NCBI RefSeq assembly: GCF_900128895.1
Contig: NZ_FSQW01000002.1
Coordinates: 930,001 to 994,000, forward strand
From: Parasphingorhabdus marina DSM 22363
Lineage (GTDB): Bacteria; Pseudomonadota; Alphaproteobacteria; Sphingomonadales; Sphingomonadaceae
DNA: 64,000 bases
Direction: 5' to 3'
The notes beneath the pieces are model-generated. The model did not search any database. It was not told the origin of the DNA and saw nothing but the letters and a program-made list of their open reading frames with translations. Position numbers and translations under genes: made by a program. Of this stretch, positions 27,784 through 36,710 are shown in pieces. The first letter of the stretch is position 1. Each line of letters opens with the position of its first letter.

Positions 27784-28622
27784 TGCCCCACGCCCGCTCA
27801 CGTTCCGCCAGCTCATTGTTTGCGGCCATCTTTCTTGCCTTCCTGCTGCTCGTCTCTCCGGCGCATGCGCAGACATTTCCCGAGCTCACCGGCCGGGTTG
27901 TCGACCAGGCGAACCTGCTTGATCCCGCCCAGGAAGCGGATCTGACGGCGCGCCTGGAAGCGCTGGAAATGCAATCGAACCGGCAGATGGTGGTCGCCAC
28001 GATCAACAGCCTCGAAGGCTATGACATTGAAAGCTATGGCTATCAGCTGGGGCGGACATGGGCCATTGGTCAGGATGGCGAAGGCGAGACCGAGAAAGAC
28101 AATGGGGTGATTTTGCTGGTTGCGCCAAATGATCGCAAAGTGCGCATCGAGGTCGGCTACGGACTGGAAGGCATCATGACCGATGCCCTGTCGAGCATCA
28201 TCATTCAGAACGACATCCTGCCGCAATTCCGCAACGGGAACATGGCTGGCGGGATCATGGCCGGGGCCGACCGGATCACGACCCAGCTGACCCTGCCCGA
28301 AGACGAAGCCCGGTTGCTCGCCCAGGAAGCCGGACAACGGGCCTCCAGCCGAAGTGATGATGGTGAAAATGTTGGCCTGATCATCTTCTGGGCGTTCGTC
28401 CTGATCTTTTTTGTCATCATTCCCATGATCCGGGCGCGAAAGGGTGGCAAGCGCTATCGCGGTGGTGCGGGCCCGGTTGTTATCTGGGGCGGCGGCAGTT
28501 CGGGCTGGGGTAGCAGCAGCGGCGGTTCCAGTTGGGGCGGCGGTGGTGGCGGCTTTGGCGGCGGCGGATTCAGCGGCGGGGGCGGCAGCTTCGGCGGCGG
28601 CGGCGCGTCGGGAGGCTGGTAA
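27783..28622 (+). CDS. TPM-domain membrane protein (YgcG type) with Gly-rich tail
   Basis: A 279-residue protein with a signal peptide (to about residue 29), a TPM/phosphatase domain (about 35-160, GRVVDQANLLDPAQEADLTA, YGLEGIMTDALSS), one membrane segment (LIIFWAFVLIFFVIIPMI, about 198-217) and a final tail of some 45 residues made almost only of Gly, Ser and Trp. Such tails are standard in YgcG proteins and resemble the TLP18.3/Psb32 family. Overlaps lemA by one base and the next gene by one base (TAATG). Confidence 0.9.
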   Translation: MPHARSRSASSLFAAIFLAFLLLVSPAHAQTFPELTGRVVDQANLLDPAQEADLTARLEALEMQSNRQMVVATINSLEGYDIESYGYQLGRTWAIGQDGEGETEKDNGVILLVAPNDRKVRIEVGYGLEGIMTDALSSIIIQNDILPQFRNGNMAGGIMAGADRITTQLTLPEDEARLLAQEAGQRASSRSDDGENVGLIIFWAFVLIFFVIIPMIRARKGGKRYRGGAGPVVIWGGGSSGWGSSSGGSSWGGGGGGFGGGGFSGGGGSFGGGGASGGW

Positions 28623-29299
28623 TGGGGAAAGTCAGCCAGTTTACCGGTGATGATCATCGTATTGTCACCACCGCCGTGTCAGAAGCGGAAAAGGCCACCG
28701 ATGGTGAAATCGTCACAATAGTGACAGCGGAATCCGATCATTATGGGGACGTGGCATGGGCCATATCCGGGCTGGTAGCCCTCACTGCCCTGCTCGTCAT
28801 CAGCCTTTTTCCGGAATGGTATCTGGGCATAGTTGACTGGCTGTCCGGAGGATGGAGTGGAATCACCGCCCTGCCCTATTGGGCCCTTTTCGCTTTTGCA
28901 GCGCTGAAATTCTTTGGCACGCGGCTGATCCTCATCTGGAAGCCTCTGCTGTTTGTGCTGATCCCGCCACCGATCAAAAATGCGCGGGTTCGAAAACGGG
29001 CCGTTTCGCTGTTCACCGTATCCACCGACCATCGCACGGTCGGACGAACCGGCATCCTGCTCTATCTTTCGATGCGGGAACATCGCGCAGAGATTGTGGC
29101 AGATGACGCAATTGTCGAGAAGGTCGAGTCTGCTGTCTGGGGCGACGCCATGGTCGCTCTGATCGATCTCGTTCGCGAGGGCAAGCCCGGCGAAGGCATG
29201 GCAGAAGCGGTCCGGCAAATGGGCCTGGTATTGACCGAACATTTCCCGAAAACCGACAACAACCCCAACGAACTGCCTGACAGGCTGATCGAACTTTGA
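28622..29299 (+). CDS. TPM-domain protein, second paralogue
   Basis: A 225-residue protein with an N-terminal TPM-like segment (VTTAVSEAEKATDGEIVTIV), two central membrane helices (ISGLVALTALLVISLF and a second around residues 85-105), and a TPM C-terminal half (LFTVSTDHRTVGRTGILLYL, GDAMVALIDLV). The ATG shares a base with the previous stop; a longer frame from 28532 reads the Gly-rich repeat in another frame and is a shadow. With lemA and the previous gene it forms a three-gene set of unknown, probably envelope-related, function. Confidence 0.88.
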   Translation: MGKVSQFTGDDHRIVTTAVSEAEKATDGEIVTIVTAESDHYGDVAWAISGLVALTALLVISLFPEWYLGIVDWLSGGWSGITALPYWALFAFAALKFFGTRLILIWKPLLFVLIPPPIKNARVRKRAVSLFTVSTDHRTVGRTGILLYLSMREHRAEIVADDAIVEKVESAVWGDAMVALIDLVREGKPGEGMAEAVRQMGLVLTEHFPKTDNNPNELPDRLIEL

Positions 29300-29817
29300 G
29301 CAGTTCCGAGCCGCCAGTGGAAACGATGTGGGAAGGCCGTTTCATCACGGCCAGACGTCAGGGCAAGTGGGAATATGTTGCCCGCAGTCGCGGCATTCGG
29401 GCTGCGGTCATCCTCGCTATTGACGAAGGCCACGTTCTTCTTGTGGAACAATTCCGGGTCCCGTTGGGGCGGAACTGTATTGAATTGCCTGCCGGGCTGG
29501 TTGGCGATGAAACCGCCGGCGAAGCCGCCGATATCGCGGCGATCCGGGAACTCGAAGAAGAAACCGGTTATCTCGCGGAAAGCATGGAGGATTGCGGAGA
29601 ATTTTATTCCTCTCCCGGTATGGTTTCCGAGAGTTTTTCTCTTTTTCGTGCAATAGGGCTGACCAAAACGGGTGACGGTGGCGGTACTGACGGGGAAGAT
29701 ATCATCGTGCACCGGGTACATCTCGATAAACTGGATCAGTTCATCGCCACCAAACGCGCGGCTGGAGCCGGCATCGATGTAAGGTTGCTGCTCCTGCTGC
29801 CGTTCGGCCAACCCTAG
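29296..29817 (+). CDS. NUDIX hydrolase, ADP-ribose pyrophosphatase-like
   Basis: A 173-residue protein with a full Nudix box: G-x5-E-x7-RELEEETGY (from [14 protein letters not shown]). The surrounding sequence ([19 protein letters not shown]) is that of ADP-ribose pyrophosphatases, which cleave ADP-ribose to AMP and ribose 5-phosphate. TTG start overlapping the previous stop by four bases; an ATG at 29326 is the alternative. Its stop overlaps the convergent upp stop on CTAG. Confidence 0.9.
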   Translation: MSSSEPPVETMWEGRFITARRQGKWEYVARSRGIRAAVILAIDEGHVLLVEQFRVPLGRNCIELPAGLVGDETAGEAADIAAIRELEEETGYLAESMEDCGEFYSSPGMVSESFSLFRAIGLTKTGDGGGTDGEDIIVHRVHLDKLDQFIATKRAAGAGIDVRLLLLLPFGQP

Positions 29818-30443
29818 TCAGTTCCAAAAATCCTGTCACCAGCGTCGCCCAGTCCCGGGTAAATATATCCGTTTTCATTGAGCCCCTTGTCCAGTGCTGC
29901 AGTGACGATTGGCACGTCCGGATGGGCATCCTGCATCGCCGCCACACCGTCCGGCGCGGCAACCAGGCACAAAAAGCGCAGATCTTTCGCCCCTGCCTCC
30001 TTGAGAAGGGAAATGGTGGCAATCGCAGAGTGTCCGGTTGCGAGCATCGGATCGACCACAATGACTTGTCGCTGGTCCAGCTGCTCCGGGACCTTGAAAT
30101 AATATTGCACCGGTTTCAGTGTCTCTTCGTCCCGGTAAAGACCGACAAACCCCACCCGCGCCATCGGGACCAGGTCAAGCACACCATCGAGCAGCCCATT
30201 GCCCGCCCGGAGGATCGAAACCAGTGCCGGTCTCCTGCCTGTCAGAACCGGGGCCTCCATTTGCTGCATCGGAGTATCTATTTCCCGGGTTCCGCTTTTT
30301 AGATTGCGCGTGATCTCATAGGCCAACAGGTGGCTTGTTTCACGCAACAGCTGACGAAACTGGTGTGACGGGGTCTGAACATCCCGCATGTGACTGAGCT
30401 TGTGCTGTACGAGCGGATGATCAACGACCGTCAGGTGTTTCAT
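29814..30443 (-). CDS. upp: Uracil phosphoribosyltransferase
   Basis: A 209-residue Upp, full length, that salvages uracil to UMP with PRPP. The PRPP-binding loop is [13 protein letters not shown], and [13 protein letters not shown] and the C-terminal [17 protein letters not shown] are family hallmarks (uracil contact near the end). Convergent with the NUDIX gene; no cotranscribed uracil permease is seen. Confidence 0.97.
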   Translation of the reverse strand: MKHLTVVDHPLVQHKLSHMRDVQTPSHQFRQLLRETSHLLAYEITRNLKSGTREIDTPMQQMEAPVLTGRRPALVSILRAGNGLLDGVLDLVPMARVGFVGLYRDEETLKPVQYYFKVPEQLDQRQVIVVDPMLATGHSAIATISLLKEAGAKDLRFLCLVAAPDGVAAMQDAHPDVPIVTAALDKGLNENGYIYPGLGDAGDRIFGTD

Positions 30444-30556
30444 GAAGATACGCTTTCTGTTTCAATTCCCGGACTTTGTCCTTGAATTTGCTTTAGCGCA
30501 TTCGTCAGCGCTGATCACCGTCTCTATTGAAAAGTCAAAATTCCTGTTCTGGCGGA

Positions 30557-30835
30557 CTACCGAAAATTGTCGGCATAGGCCTGGATTTTGAGGGTTTTCT
30601 GCGGCGACTCCGTTACCGAATAGGCGATGCCATATTTGTCAGCATAAGCCCTGGCAGCTTCCATATCGGGAAATGACAGCTCAATCTGACGACGGGTATC
30701 GCCCGAACCTGCCCAGCCGGTCAGCGGATCGGGCTTGCGGGCCTCTGCCGGTTCAAACTGCAATATCCATTTGTCCGTGAGGGCCTTGCCTGATTGCATG
30801 GCATTCATGGGATTTTGAAAAATTCTGGCAGCCAT
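30557..30835 (-). CDS. ETC complex I subunit, NDUFS4-like
   Basis: A 92-residue protein of the NDUFS4 (18 kDa, ETC_C1_NDUFA4) family, an accessory subunit of NADH dehydrogenase shared by alphaproteobacteria and mitochondria. The opening AARIFQNPMNAMQSGKA, the segment LTGWAGSGDTRRQIELSF, and YADKYGIAYSV are characteristic. The ATG at 30835 has GAGGAA ten bases upstream; the longer frame to 31036 overlaps the polyprenyl synthase gene and is not used. The nuo operon is not in the window. Confidence 0.92.
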   Translation of the reverse strand: MAARIFQNPMNAMQSGKALTDKWILQFEPAEARKPDPLTGWAGSGDTRRQIELSFPDMEAARAYADKYGIAYSVTESPQKTLKIQAYADNFR

Positions 30836-30860
30836 CAGTGATTCCTCGTGCGTTTCGCTG

Positions 30861-31874
30861 CTAATAAGCCCGCGAAATGGCAAATTCAACTGCTTCAATG
30901 AGCGCCGCTTTCGCCTTCCCTGCCGGGAAGGTTCCCAATGCATCAATCGCGCGTTGACCATAGTGGCGAGCCCGGGAAATTGTGTCTTCAATGGCCCCGG
31001 TGCGCTGCAACAGCGACGTAGCGTGAGCCAGGTCATCCCCGGAGGTCTTGTGACCGATTATCGCATCTTTCCAGAACTGGCGTTCTTCATCACTGCCGCG
31101 CGCATAGGCCAGAATGACCGGCAATGTCACTTTACCTTCGCGAAAGTCATCGCCCGCGTCCTTGCCCATTGTTTCGCTGTCAGAGCTGTAATCAATGGCA
31201 TCGTCAACCAGCTGAAACGCAATGCCGATATTACGTCCGTAGGCATCGAGTGCCAGTTCGGTTTCCTCGTCACGCTCAGCAACGACTGCAGAAATCCGGC
31301 TGGCTGCTGCAAACAAGGCCGCCGTCTTCGATCCGATGATGTCCAGATACCGGTCCTCGCTGGTGTCGATCTTGCGCTGAGCGGTCAACTGGTTGACCTC
31401 TCCTTCGGCAATGACAGCGGACGCGCTGGAGAGGATTTTCAGCACCTTCAGTGAGCCGTCTTCAACCATGAGCTCGAACGACCGGCTGAACAGAAAGTCC
31501 CCCACCAGAACCGTTGCCGGATTACCGAAAATCAGGTTTGCGGCAGTTTTGCCCCGGCGCAAATCCGAGCCATCCACTACGTCGTCATGGAGCAAGGTCG
31601 CCGTGTGGATGAATTCCACAGCGGCAGCAAGTTTGAAATGCCGTTCGCCTTCATAGCCGATGAGCTTGGCAGCTGCGAGGGTCAGCATCGGCCGCATCCG
31701 CTTGCCTCCGCCGGCAATCAGATGCCCCGCGAGCTCCGGAATCAGTGGGATGTCGGATTGCATGCGATCAAGAATAACGCTGTTCACCGCATTCATGTCA
31801 TTGGCGACAAGCGTCATGAGGGGTTCAAGCGATGGTGCGTCGTCGCGACCGATATGATGAATGGATGCGCTCAT
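30861..31874 (-). CDS. Long-chain polyprenyl diphosphate synthase
   Basis: A 337-residue trans-prenyltransferase with both Asp-rich motifs, HDDVVDGSDLRRG and QLVDDAIDY, and the GGGKRMRP substrate loop. It makes the octa- to decaprenyl side chain of ubiquinone (IspB type; Sphingomonads usually have Q-10, so the product is likely decaprenyl diphosphate, an inference). Divergent from the chorismate mutase gene; the NDUFS4 gene follows 25 bases downstream, placing two respiratory-chain genes together. Confidence 0.95.
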   Translation of the reverse strand: MSASIHHIGRDDAPSLEPLMTLVANDMNAVNSVILDRMQSDIPLIPELAGHLIAGGGKRMRPMLTLAAAKLIGYEGERHFKLAAAVEFIHTATLLHDDVVDGSDLRRGKTAANLIFGNPATVLVGDFLFSRSFELMVEDGSLKVLKILSSASAVIAEGEVNQLTAQRKIDTSEDRYLDIIGSKTAALFAAASRISAVVAERDEETELALDAYGRNIGIAFQLVDDAIDYSSDSETMGKDAGDDFREGKVTLPVILAYARGSDEERQFWKDAIIGHKTSGDDLAHATSLLQRTGAIEDTISRARHYGQRAIDALGTFPAGKAKAALIEAVEFAISRAY

Positions 31875-32014
31875 GTTGCTGGGGATGTGGCAAGGGAGAG
31901 CGGATAACGCAAGTCAAATCGCTGCAAGACAAGGTGTGGTTTGCAAAACCTGCCTGCCGGTATATGGGAGACCTTCACCGGCAACAGGATTTCAGAAAGT
32001 CAGGTCAGCACGCA

Positions 32015-32299
32015 ATGGATGATACGCTCAAACGCTACCGGGAAAGCATCAACAATATCGATGCGGCGCTCGTCTTCATGCTGGCTGAACGTTTCAAGGT
32101 CACGCAGGCTGTCGGGGAGTATAAGGCAAGAAATCAGCTGCCACCGGCAGATCCCGGGCGCGAGAAGGAACAAATCGCCCGATTGCGGCAGCTTGCCAGC
32201 GATGCGCGACTGGATCCGGAATTTTCCGAGAAATTTCTGCGTTTCATCATCGATGAAGTCATAAGGCATCACGAGCAAATTATTGAAAAATCTGGATAA
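32015..32299 (+). CDS. Chorismate mutase
   Basis: A 94-residue AroQ-type helical chorismate mutase (chorismate to prephenate, towards Phe and Tyr). Conserved residues sit in RESINNIDAALVFMLAERF, VGEYKARNQLPPADPGRE and FLRFIIDEVIRHHEQI. The frame is open back to 31832, but the upstream part has no resemblance and lies in the divergent promoter; ATG 32015 gives the family length. No other aromatic gene is adjacent. Confidence 0.93.
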   Translation: MDDTLKRYRESINNIDAALVFMLAERFKVTQAVGEYKARNQLPPADPGREKEQIARLRQLASDARLDPEFSEKFLRFIIDEVIRHHEQIIEKSG

Positions 32300-32378
32300 T
32301 ATTTCCTTTGGATACGAAAGTAATACTATCCGGACCTATCTGACCCAAAATGAGACAAGCCAGGGATTGACAGGCTGT

Positions 32379-32391
32379 ACAAATGATTTGT
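32379..32391. promoter_or_regulatory. Short palindrome upstream of the PEPxxWA-CTERM gene
   Basis: ACAAATGATTTGT, a perfect six-base dyad around one base, lies 130 bases before the gene. A TTGACA element is immediately upstream at about 32368, without a convincing -10 at the right spacing. The gap 32300-32521 holds no other feature I can support. Confidence 0.25.
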
Positions 32392-32521
32392 GCTGCGCCG
32401 CAGGATTCACTATATATTAACCAGCTTGAGTCGGAAGATTCGGGCTTTGCGTGTGGGTCGCGCAACGAATTGACGAAACTATCTGTGAGTTCAGTATCAG
32501 ATCGTTTCAAAGGGGCTATTT

Positions 32522-33283
32522 ATGATCAAGCTGATGAAGTTTGCCTTGGCAGGAGCTTTGGCCGTGACGGCTATGGCGCCAGCGCATGCAGCTTTTGTGT
32601 TCAATTTCAACGGCGGGAATAGTTCGCTTACCGGGCCGGATGGCAATGGCCGCATCTTTTCTGCAACCGACAATGGCATGACAATAAACGTCCGGGCTTC
32701 GGCTTGGTCGATCAACACCAGCAACGTTGTTCGCAATGGTTATCTCGGCCATTACTCGAGTGGCCTCGGCGTGACCAACCGCAATGAGGGATCATCGGGG
32801 CATGTGGCCGACAATAGTGTCAGCAAGGATTTCATTCTGCTGCAGTTCGATCAGGCCGTTGATGTCAACGGGTTCCGGCTCAACTTCATTGACGAAGACA
32901 GCGATATCGTGGCTGGCTTCAACAACGTGAACTTCGCCTGGAACGCGGCCGTGCCCAATCTGGACAATCAGAACGTGGCCGCGCTGAACGCACTCTTTCC
33001 GTCCCTGATCGACTATAATGGCGGCGATGGCGGCAACAACAGCAGCTCGTTCCGCTCGGTCAATGCGGCAAATAACAGTGGCAATTTCTGGCTGGTTGGA
33101 CCGAAGTTCAGCAGTTCCAACGACTCCTTCAAGCTGGGTCTGGTCAAAGCCGATTTCGTTGCCCCGCCACCAGCCATTCCGGAACCCGGAACCTGGGCGA
33201 TGATGATCATCGGCTTCGGGGCGATCGGCGGCGCGATGCGCAGTCGTCGGCGCAAGTCCGCGATGAAAGCCAGCATCGCCTGA
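32522..33283 (+). CDS. PEPxxWA-CTERM sorting domain protein
   Basis: A 253-residue secreted protein: signal peptide (FALAGALAVTAMAPAHA), an Asn/Gly/Ser-rich beta-type ectodomain, and the C-terminal sorting signal AIPEPGTWAMMIIGFGAIGG followed by SRRRK. This PEP motif-membrane helix-basic cluster is the PEPxxWA variant found in Sphingomonadales, recognised by exosortase systems tied to exopolysaccharide. A good AAAGGGG site precedes the ATG, and a strong terminator follows. The ectodomain is not recognised. The function is unknown. Confidence 0.9.
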   Translation: MIKLMKFALAGALAVTAMAPAHAAFVFNFNGGNSSLTGPDGNGRIFSATDNGMTINVRASAWSINTSNVVRNGYLGHYSSGLGVTNRNEGSSGHVADNSVSKDFILLQFDQAVDVNGFRLNFIDEDSDIVAGFNNVNFAWNAAVPNLDNQNVAALNALFPSLIDYNGGDGGNNSSSFRSVNAANNSGNFWLVGPKFSSSNDSFKLGLVKADFVAPPPAIPEPGTWAMMIIGFGAIGGAMRSRRRKSAMKASIA

Positions 33284-33325
33284 CATTCCGGGTCCGTCAG
33301 CGGATCCATATACAAGTTTGGTATG

Positions 33326-33359
33326 AAATCTCCGCGTCCCTTTCGCGGAGATTTTTTTA
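33326..33359 (+). terminator. Rho-independent terminator after the PEPxxWA-CTERM gene
   Basis: An 11-base perfect stem AAATCTCCGCG / CGCGGAGATTT (33326-33336, 33344-33354) with a seven-base loop, running into seven T. It just overlaps the stop region of the convergent kinase gene. Confidence 0.93.
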
Positions 33360-34673
33360 TGGAGCCAGAAACGATCGCGGCAAACGAAGCCGGACAAGCA
33401 GTCCGCCCAGGTCTTCGCTTTCTTCCAGAGATACCGTGCCTTCGTATATTTCGGCCACGTCCCGCACGATTGCGAGGCCAAGCCCTGTCCCTGGCTTTCC
33501 GGTATCGAGACGCACGCCGCGATCAAAAATCCGCTGGCGTTCCTCTTCGGGAATGCCTCGTCCATCGTCCTCGATCAGCAGATCAACAAAATCATCCCCG
33601 GGTTCGACAGTGATGAAAACGCTGCCTCCGCCATATTTGGCGGCATTTTCGACGAGATTGCCGATCATTTCGTCGAGGTCCTGACGCTCCACGGAAACCG
33701 ATGCTTCCTTGTCTCCATCAATATCGATCCGGACATGCTTGTAGAGCCGTCCGACAGCCCTTTCCACTGCCTGCAGGCTCGGCCAGACCCGGGCCATGCT
33801 ATGGGCATGCCCGCGACGACCGACCGCACGGGCCCGCGCGAGATGGTGATCCACCTGACGTCGCATCACCCCAGATTCCCGGATGACGGTATCGGCCAGA
33901 TCATCGGCTTTGGCGGTCGCACTGTTCATGATGACCGTCAGCGGAGTCTTGAGAGCATGCGCCAGATTGCCGGCATGGCGGCGGGCCTCTTCTGCCTGTT
34001 TCTCATTATGCTCAAGCAACTGATTCAGTTCCTCGACCATGGGAGTTACTTCATTGGGCATCGGCTCGCTGACTCGCCTCTGCTGGCCGGTTCGCATTTC
34101 CGATATCGCCTTGCGGATCTTCCGCAACGGCCAGAGGCCATATAGCGTTTGCAGGGCGGCCATGCCGATCAGGCCGAGCGCCAGAAGCAGGAAGCTGTTG
34201 ATCAGAATAGCGCGGATTTCAGCTATCTGAGCGGTCAGGCTTTCCTTTGCGGAGGCCACCTGGAATGACCATTTCGTGTCGGAATCCGGCAATATGATCG
34301 TCCGTCCGACGATCCGCAGGGGCTCGTCGGAAAACTGATTGCTTTCCACAATGTACACGTCGGTATCGTCATAGTCGAAATTGGGTTCAAGCCGCCGGTC
34401 CCAAAGGGAACGCGAATAGAAGTCCGGTTTGTCCTGCCCGCTGATCTGCCAGTAGGCGCCGCTATTGGGCTCATAAAACCGCTGGTCACCAAGCGGGCGG
34501 TTGAGGAAAATCTCTCCGTCCGGGCCAATCTCGGCCGAGGCGATCATGGCGGTCAGGACATATTCGAGCTGATTATCGAAATTGCGGGTTACGGCACTGA
34601 CCAGAACGCGGTCCAGCAACAGACCACCGCCCAGCAACAGGATCACGATCCATGCAGCCGCAATACCGATCAT
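33357..34673 (-). CDS. Sensor histidine kinase (PhoQ-like)
   Basis: A membrane kinase with two membrane helices (IGIAAAWIVILLLGGGLLL and FLLLALGLIGMAALQTLYG), a periplasmic sensor of about 130 residues, HAMP-like linker, the H-box HAGNLAHALKTPLTV, N-box NLVENAAKYGGG, and ATP-lid motifs DDGRGIP and GTGLGLAI. The listed start is the first ATG, giving 438 residues. The frame stays open another 33 codons upstream without ATG, GTG or TTG and reads like real coding sequence, ending at a CTG (34772) that overlaps the regulator stop as CTGA; the true start is probably there (471 residues). It pairs with the response regulator before it. Confidence 0.93.
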   Translation of the reverse strand: MIGIAAAWIVILLLGGGLLLDRVLVSAVTRNFDNQLEYVLTAMIASAEIGPDGEIFLNRPLGDQRFYEPNSGAYWQISGQDKPDFYSRSLWDRRLEPNFDYDDTDVYIVESNQFSDEPLRIVGRTIILPDSDTKWSFQVASAKESLTAQIAEIRAILINSFLLLALGLIGMAALQTLYGLWPLRKIRKAISEMRTGQQRRVSEPMPNEVTPMVEELNQLLEHNEKQAEEARRHAGNLAHALKTPLTVIMNSATAKADDLADTVIRESGVMRRQVDHHLARARAVGRRGHAHSMARVWPSLQAVERAVGRLYKHVRIDIDGDKEASVSVERQDLDEMIGNLVENAAKYGGGSVFITVEPGDDFVDLLIEDDGRGIPEEERQRIFDRGVRLDTGKPGTGLGLAIVRDVAEIYEGTVSLEESEDLGGLLVRLRLPRSFLAP

Positions 34674-34768
34674 CCGGCGTCCCAGAGACCCAGTGGTCCG
34701 GGTGCCGATCAGGCCGGAACGTGCCTCTGGCGCATCGTCCGCTGGCAGGTCTATTTTGCTCGTCTCAT

Positions 34769-35434
34769 TCAGCCTGCCGGATCCTCCAGACTATAACCCA
34801 GCCCCCTGATGGTCGAAATGACATCTGCACCCAGCTTCTTGCGGATACGTGTCACAAAAACTTCGATAGTATTGGAATCGCGGTCAAAATCCTGATCATA
34901 GATATGCTCGATCAGCTCGGTTCGGGACACCACCTTGCCTTTGTGGTGCATCAAATAGGACAGCAACTTATATTCCTGAGCCGTCAGTTTTACCGGACTG
35001 CCATCAAGTGTAACCTTGCCGGAACGGGTATCCAGACGCACATCCCCTGCCGTCAGTTCGGAAGACGCATTTCCGGAAGCACGACGAATGAGAGCCCGCA
35101 ATCGGGCGATCAGCTCTTCGGTCTGGAAGGGTTTGGCAAGATAATCATCCGCACCAGCATCCAGCCCGGCCACCTTGTCCGACCAGCTGTCCCGCGCGGT
35201 GAGAACGAGCACCGGAAAATTGCGCTCTTCTTTCCGCCAGCGATCCAGCACCGTCAGCCCGTCAATCTCGGGAAGTCCGAGATCCAGGATCACCGCATCA
35301 TATTCTTCCGTCGATCCCATGAAATGGCCATCTTCGCCATCGGTGGACAGGTCGATGGCATAGCCATTGGCTTCAAGGGTGGATTTCAGCTGCTGACCAA
35401 GAGTGGGTTCGTCTTCAACGATCAGAACACGCAT
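34769..35434 (-). CDS. OmpR-family response regulator
   Basis: A 221-residue regulator: receiver domain (acidic pocket VEDEP, phospho-acceptor D51 in ILDLGLP, Lys in LAKPF) and a winged-helix OmpR/PhoB domain (LTAQEYKLLSYLMHHKGKVV, SNTIEVFVTRIRKKL). It closely resembles PhoP/QseB-type regulators. The stop overlaps the putative CTG start of the kinase. A PepSY-domain protein precedes it by 97 bases, a frequent companion of PhoP-like systems that sense metals or envelope stress. Confidence 0.96.
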   Translation of the reverse strand: MRVLIVEDEPTLGQQLKSTLEANGYAIDLSTDGEDGHFMGSTEEYDAVILDLGLPEIDGLTVLDRWRKEERNFPVLVLTARDSWSDKVAGLDAGADDYLAKPFQTEELIARLRALIRRASGNASSELTAGDVRLDTRSGKVTLDGSPVKLTAQEYKLLSYLMHHKGKVVSRTELIEHIYDQDFDRDSNTIEVFVTRIRKKLGADVISTIRGLGYSLEDPAG

Positions 35435-35531
35435 GCAAAATCTCCGGTAACCTGTTTTGATTTTCGGAAGGGTATATCACCATGACAGAAACGCACAATG
35501 ATCAAATAGGGTCCGGAAGGCCGCGGCAAAA

Positions 35532-35840
35532 TCAGCGGCGGCGACGCAAGATCGATCCGGTTCGCGCATCGACGTCGACAAATATGACGCGTCCTTCGCG
35601 AATGAATTTCAGCCGGTAAACCTGTGAGGCGGCATCATATTCCGGCCCGATATACTGACTTCCTGACATTTTGGGCAAAACCCGGTTTTCGATAGACCGG
35701 ATCGACTGCACCTTGCCGGCCAGCATTTGCGCGCGCGCGGCATTTTGCTCATTGCTGGCCTGGCCGGCGCTTGCGGGCGCCGAAATGGTCGCCAGACCAA
35801 AAGCCGCAAATAGCGGAACAAGAAGATTTTTTCCCATCAT
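35532..35840 (-). CDS. Small secreted PepSY-domain protein
   Basis: A 102-residue protein with a signal peptide (MMGKNLLVPLFAAFGLATIS, cleavage after ASA) and a PepSY-like domain (YDAASQVYRLKFIREGRVIFVDVDARTG) ending in four arginines. Small PepSY proteins often sit beside two-component genes and are thought to modulate the sensor in the periplasm. It precedes the regulator and kinase on the same strand and could be in the same operon or a target of it. Confidence 0.85.
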   Translation of the reverse strand: MMGKNLLVPLFAAFGLATISAPASAGQASNEQNAARAQMLAGKVQSIRSIENRVLPKMSGSQYIGPEYDAASQVYRLKFIREGRVIFVDVDARTGSILRRRR

Positions 35841-35910
35841 CGTGCCTTCCTCCTAGTCTTTTGGCTTTGAACCAAAGGTGAATGGGCAATTCACTCAATA
35901 GCGAATATTG

Positions 35911-36648
35911 TTAAGGAATCATTTCGAAACTGATTTGAAGAGTCACGCTGGTCCCCACCTGACCGGCCGATATCGGGACACTGGCATCGGCTTCGGCGAC
36001 CATCGCCCGCATCGGGACCGGTCCAGCCGGCGAGCTGTTCCGCAGAGTTTCCGAGATGGACAATAATTTGACTCCGGAAAAGCCCGATATTGCAGCGTAG
36101 GACTCAGCTTGTTCCCTCGCAGATTGCAATGCCCGGTTACGCGCCTGCTCCTTCAGTTCACTGTCATCCCGGACACTGAAATAGGGGCCGTTCAGACTGG
36201 TCGCCCCACCTTCACTGACAAGCGCATCCAGTATGCGGCCCAGATCATCAAGGTTTCGGACTTTGGCACTGACCTGATTGGACACCCGATATCCGGTGAA
36301 CCGGTTCTCACGGGTGGACCGATCATAGTCATAATTGGCGTTCAGGCTTATTCCCGTCGTCTGGATATCCTTTTGCGCTATTCCGAGGGATTTCAGCTTG
36401 TCGATCAGAACCCGGACTTGCCGCGAATTTTGGCGCAACGCCTGCGTGGCAGTAGCAGCCGTGGTTTCAACACCCGTGCTGAAGGAAGCCGTATCAGGAA
36501 CGCTTTCCACCGTTTCGGTGACGCGGAGATCGACCACAGGATGTTGTGCAGAAATCTGGACCTCTGCTGCCTGCAGGGTCACCGGAGTCCAAAAGGCCAA
36601 TGCCGCACTCGCAACGAGGCTAGCTGGAAGCCGAGGCATTTTGTGCAT
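35911..36648 (-). CDS. SIMPL (DUF541) domain periplasmic protein
   Basis: A 245-residue exported protein: signal peptide (LPASLVASAALAF), then a SIMPL/YggE domain with VTETVESVPDTASFSTGVET at its start, FTGYRVSNQVSAKVR in the middle and ALQSAREQAESYAAISGF. YggE-type proteins are linked to oxidative stress, but the activity is unknown. The ATG at 36648 has a GGGAGGG site; the frame to 36807 crosses a large palindrome and is not used. Divergent from the ABC-F gene. Confidence 0.9.
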   Translation of the reverse strand: MHKMPRLPASLVASAALAFWTPVTLQAAEVQISAQHPVVDLRVTETVESVPDTASFSTGVETTAATATQALRQNSRQVRVLIDKLKSLGIAQKDIQTTGISLNANYDYDRSTRENRFTGYRVSNQVSAKVRNLDDLGRILDALVSEGGATSLNGPYFSVRDDSELKEQARNRALQSAREQAESYAAISGFSGVKLLSISETLRNSSPAGPVPMRAMVAEADASVPISAGQVGTSVTLQISFEMIP

Positions 36649-36710
36649 GTGAAACCCTCCCTTGTGATGATGACTTATGACGCGATAACTGAACAAAGGC
36701 AAAATGGTTT

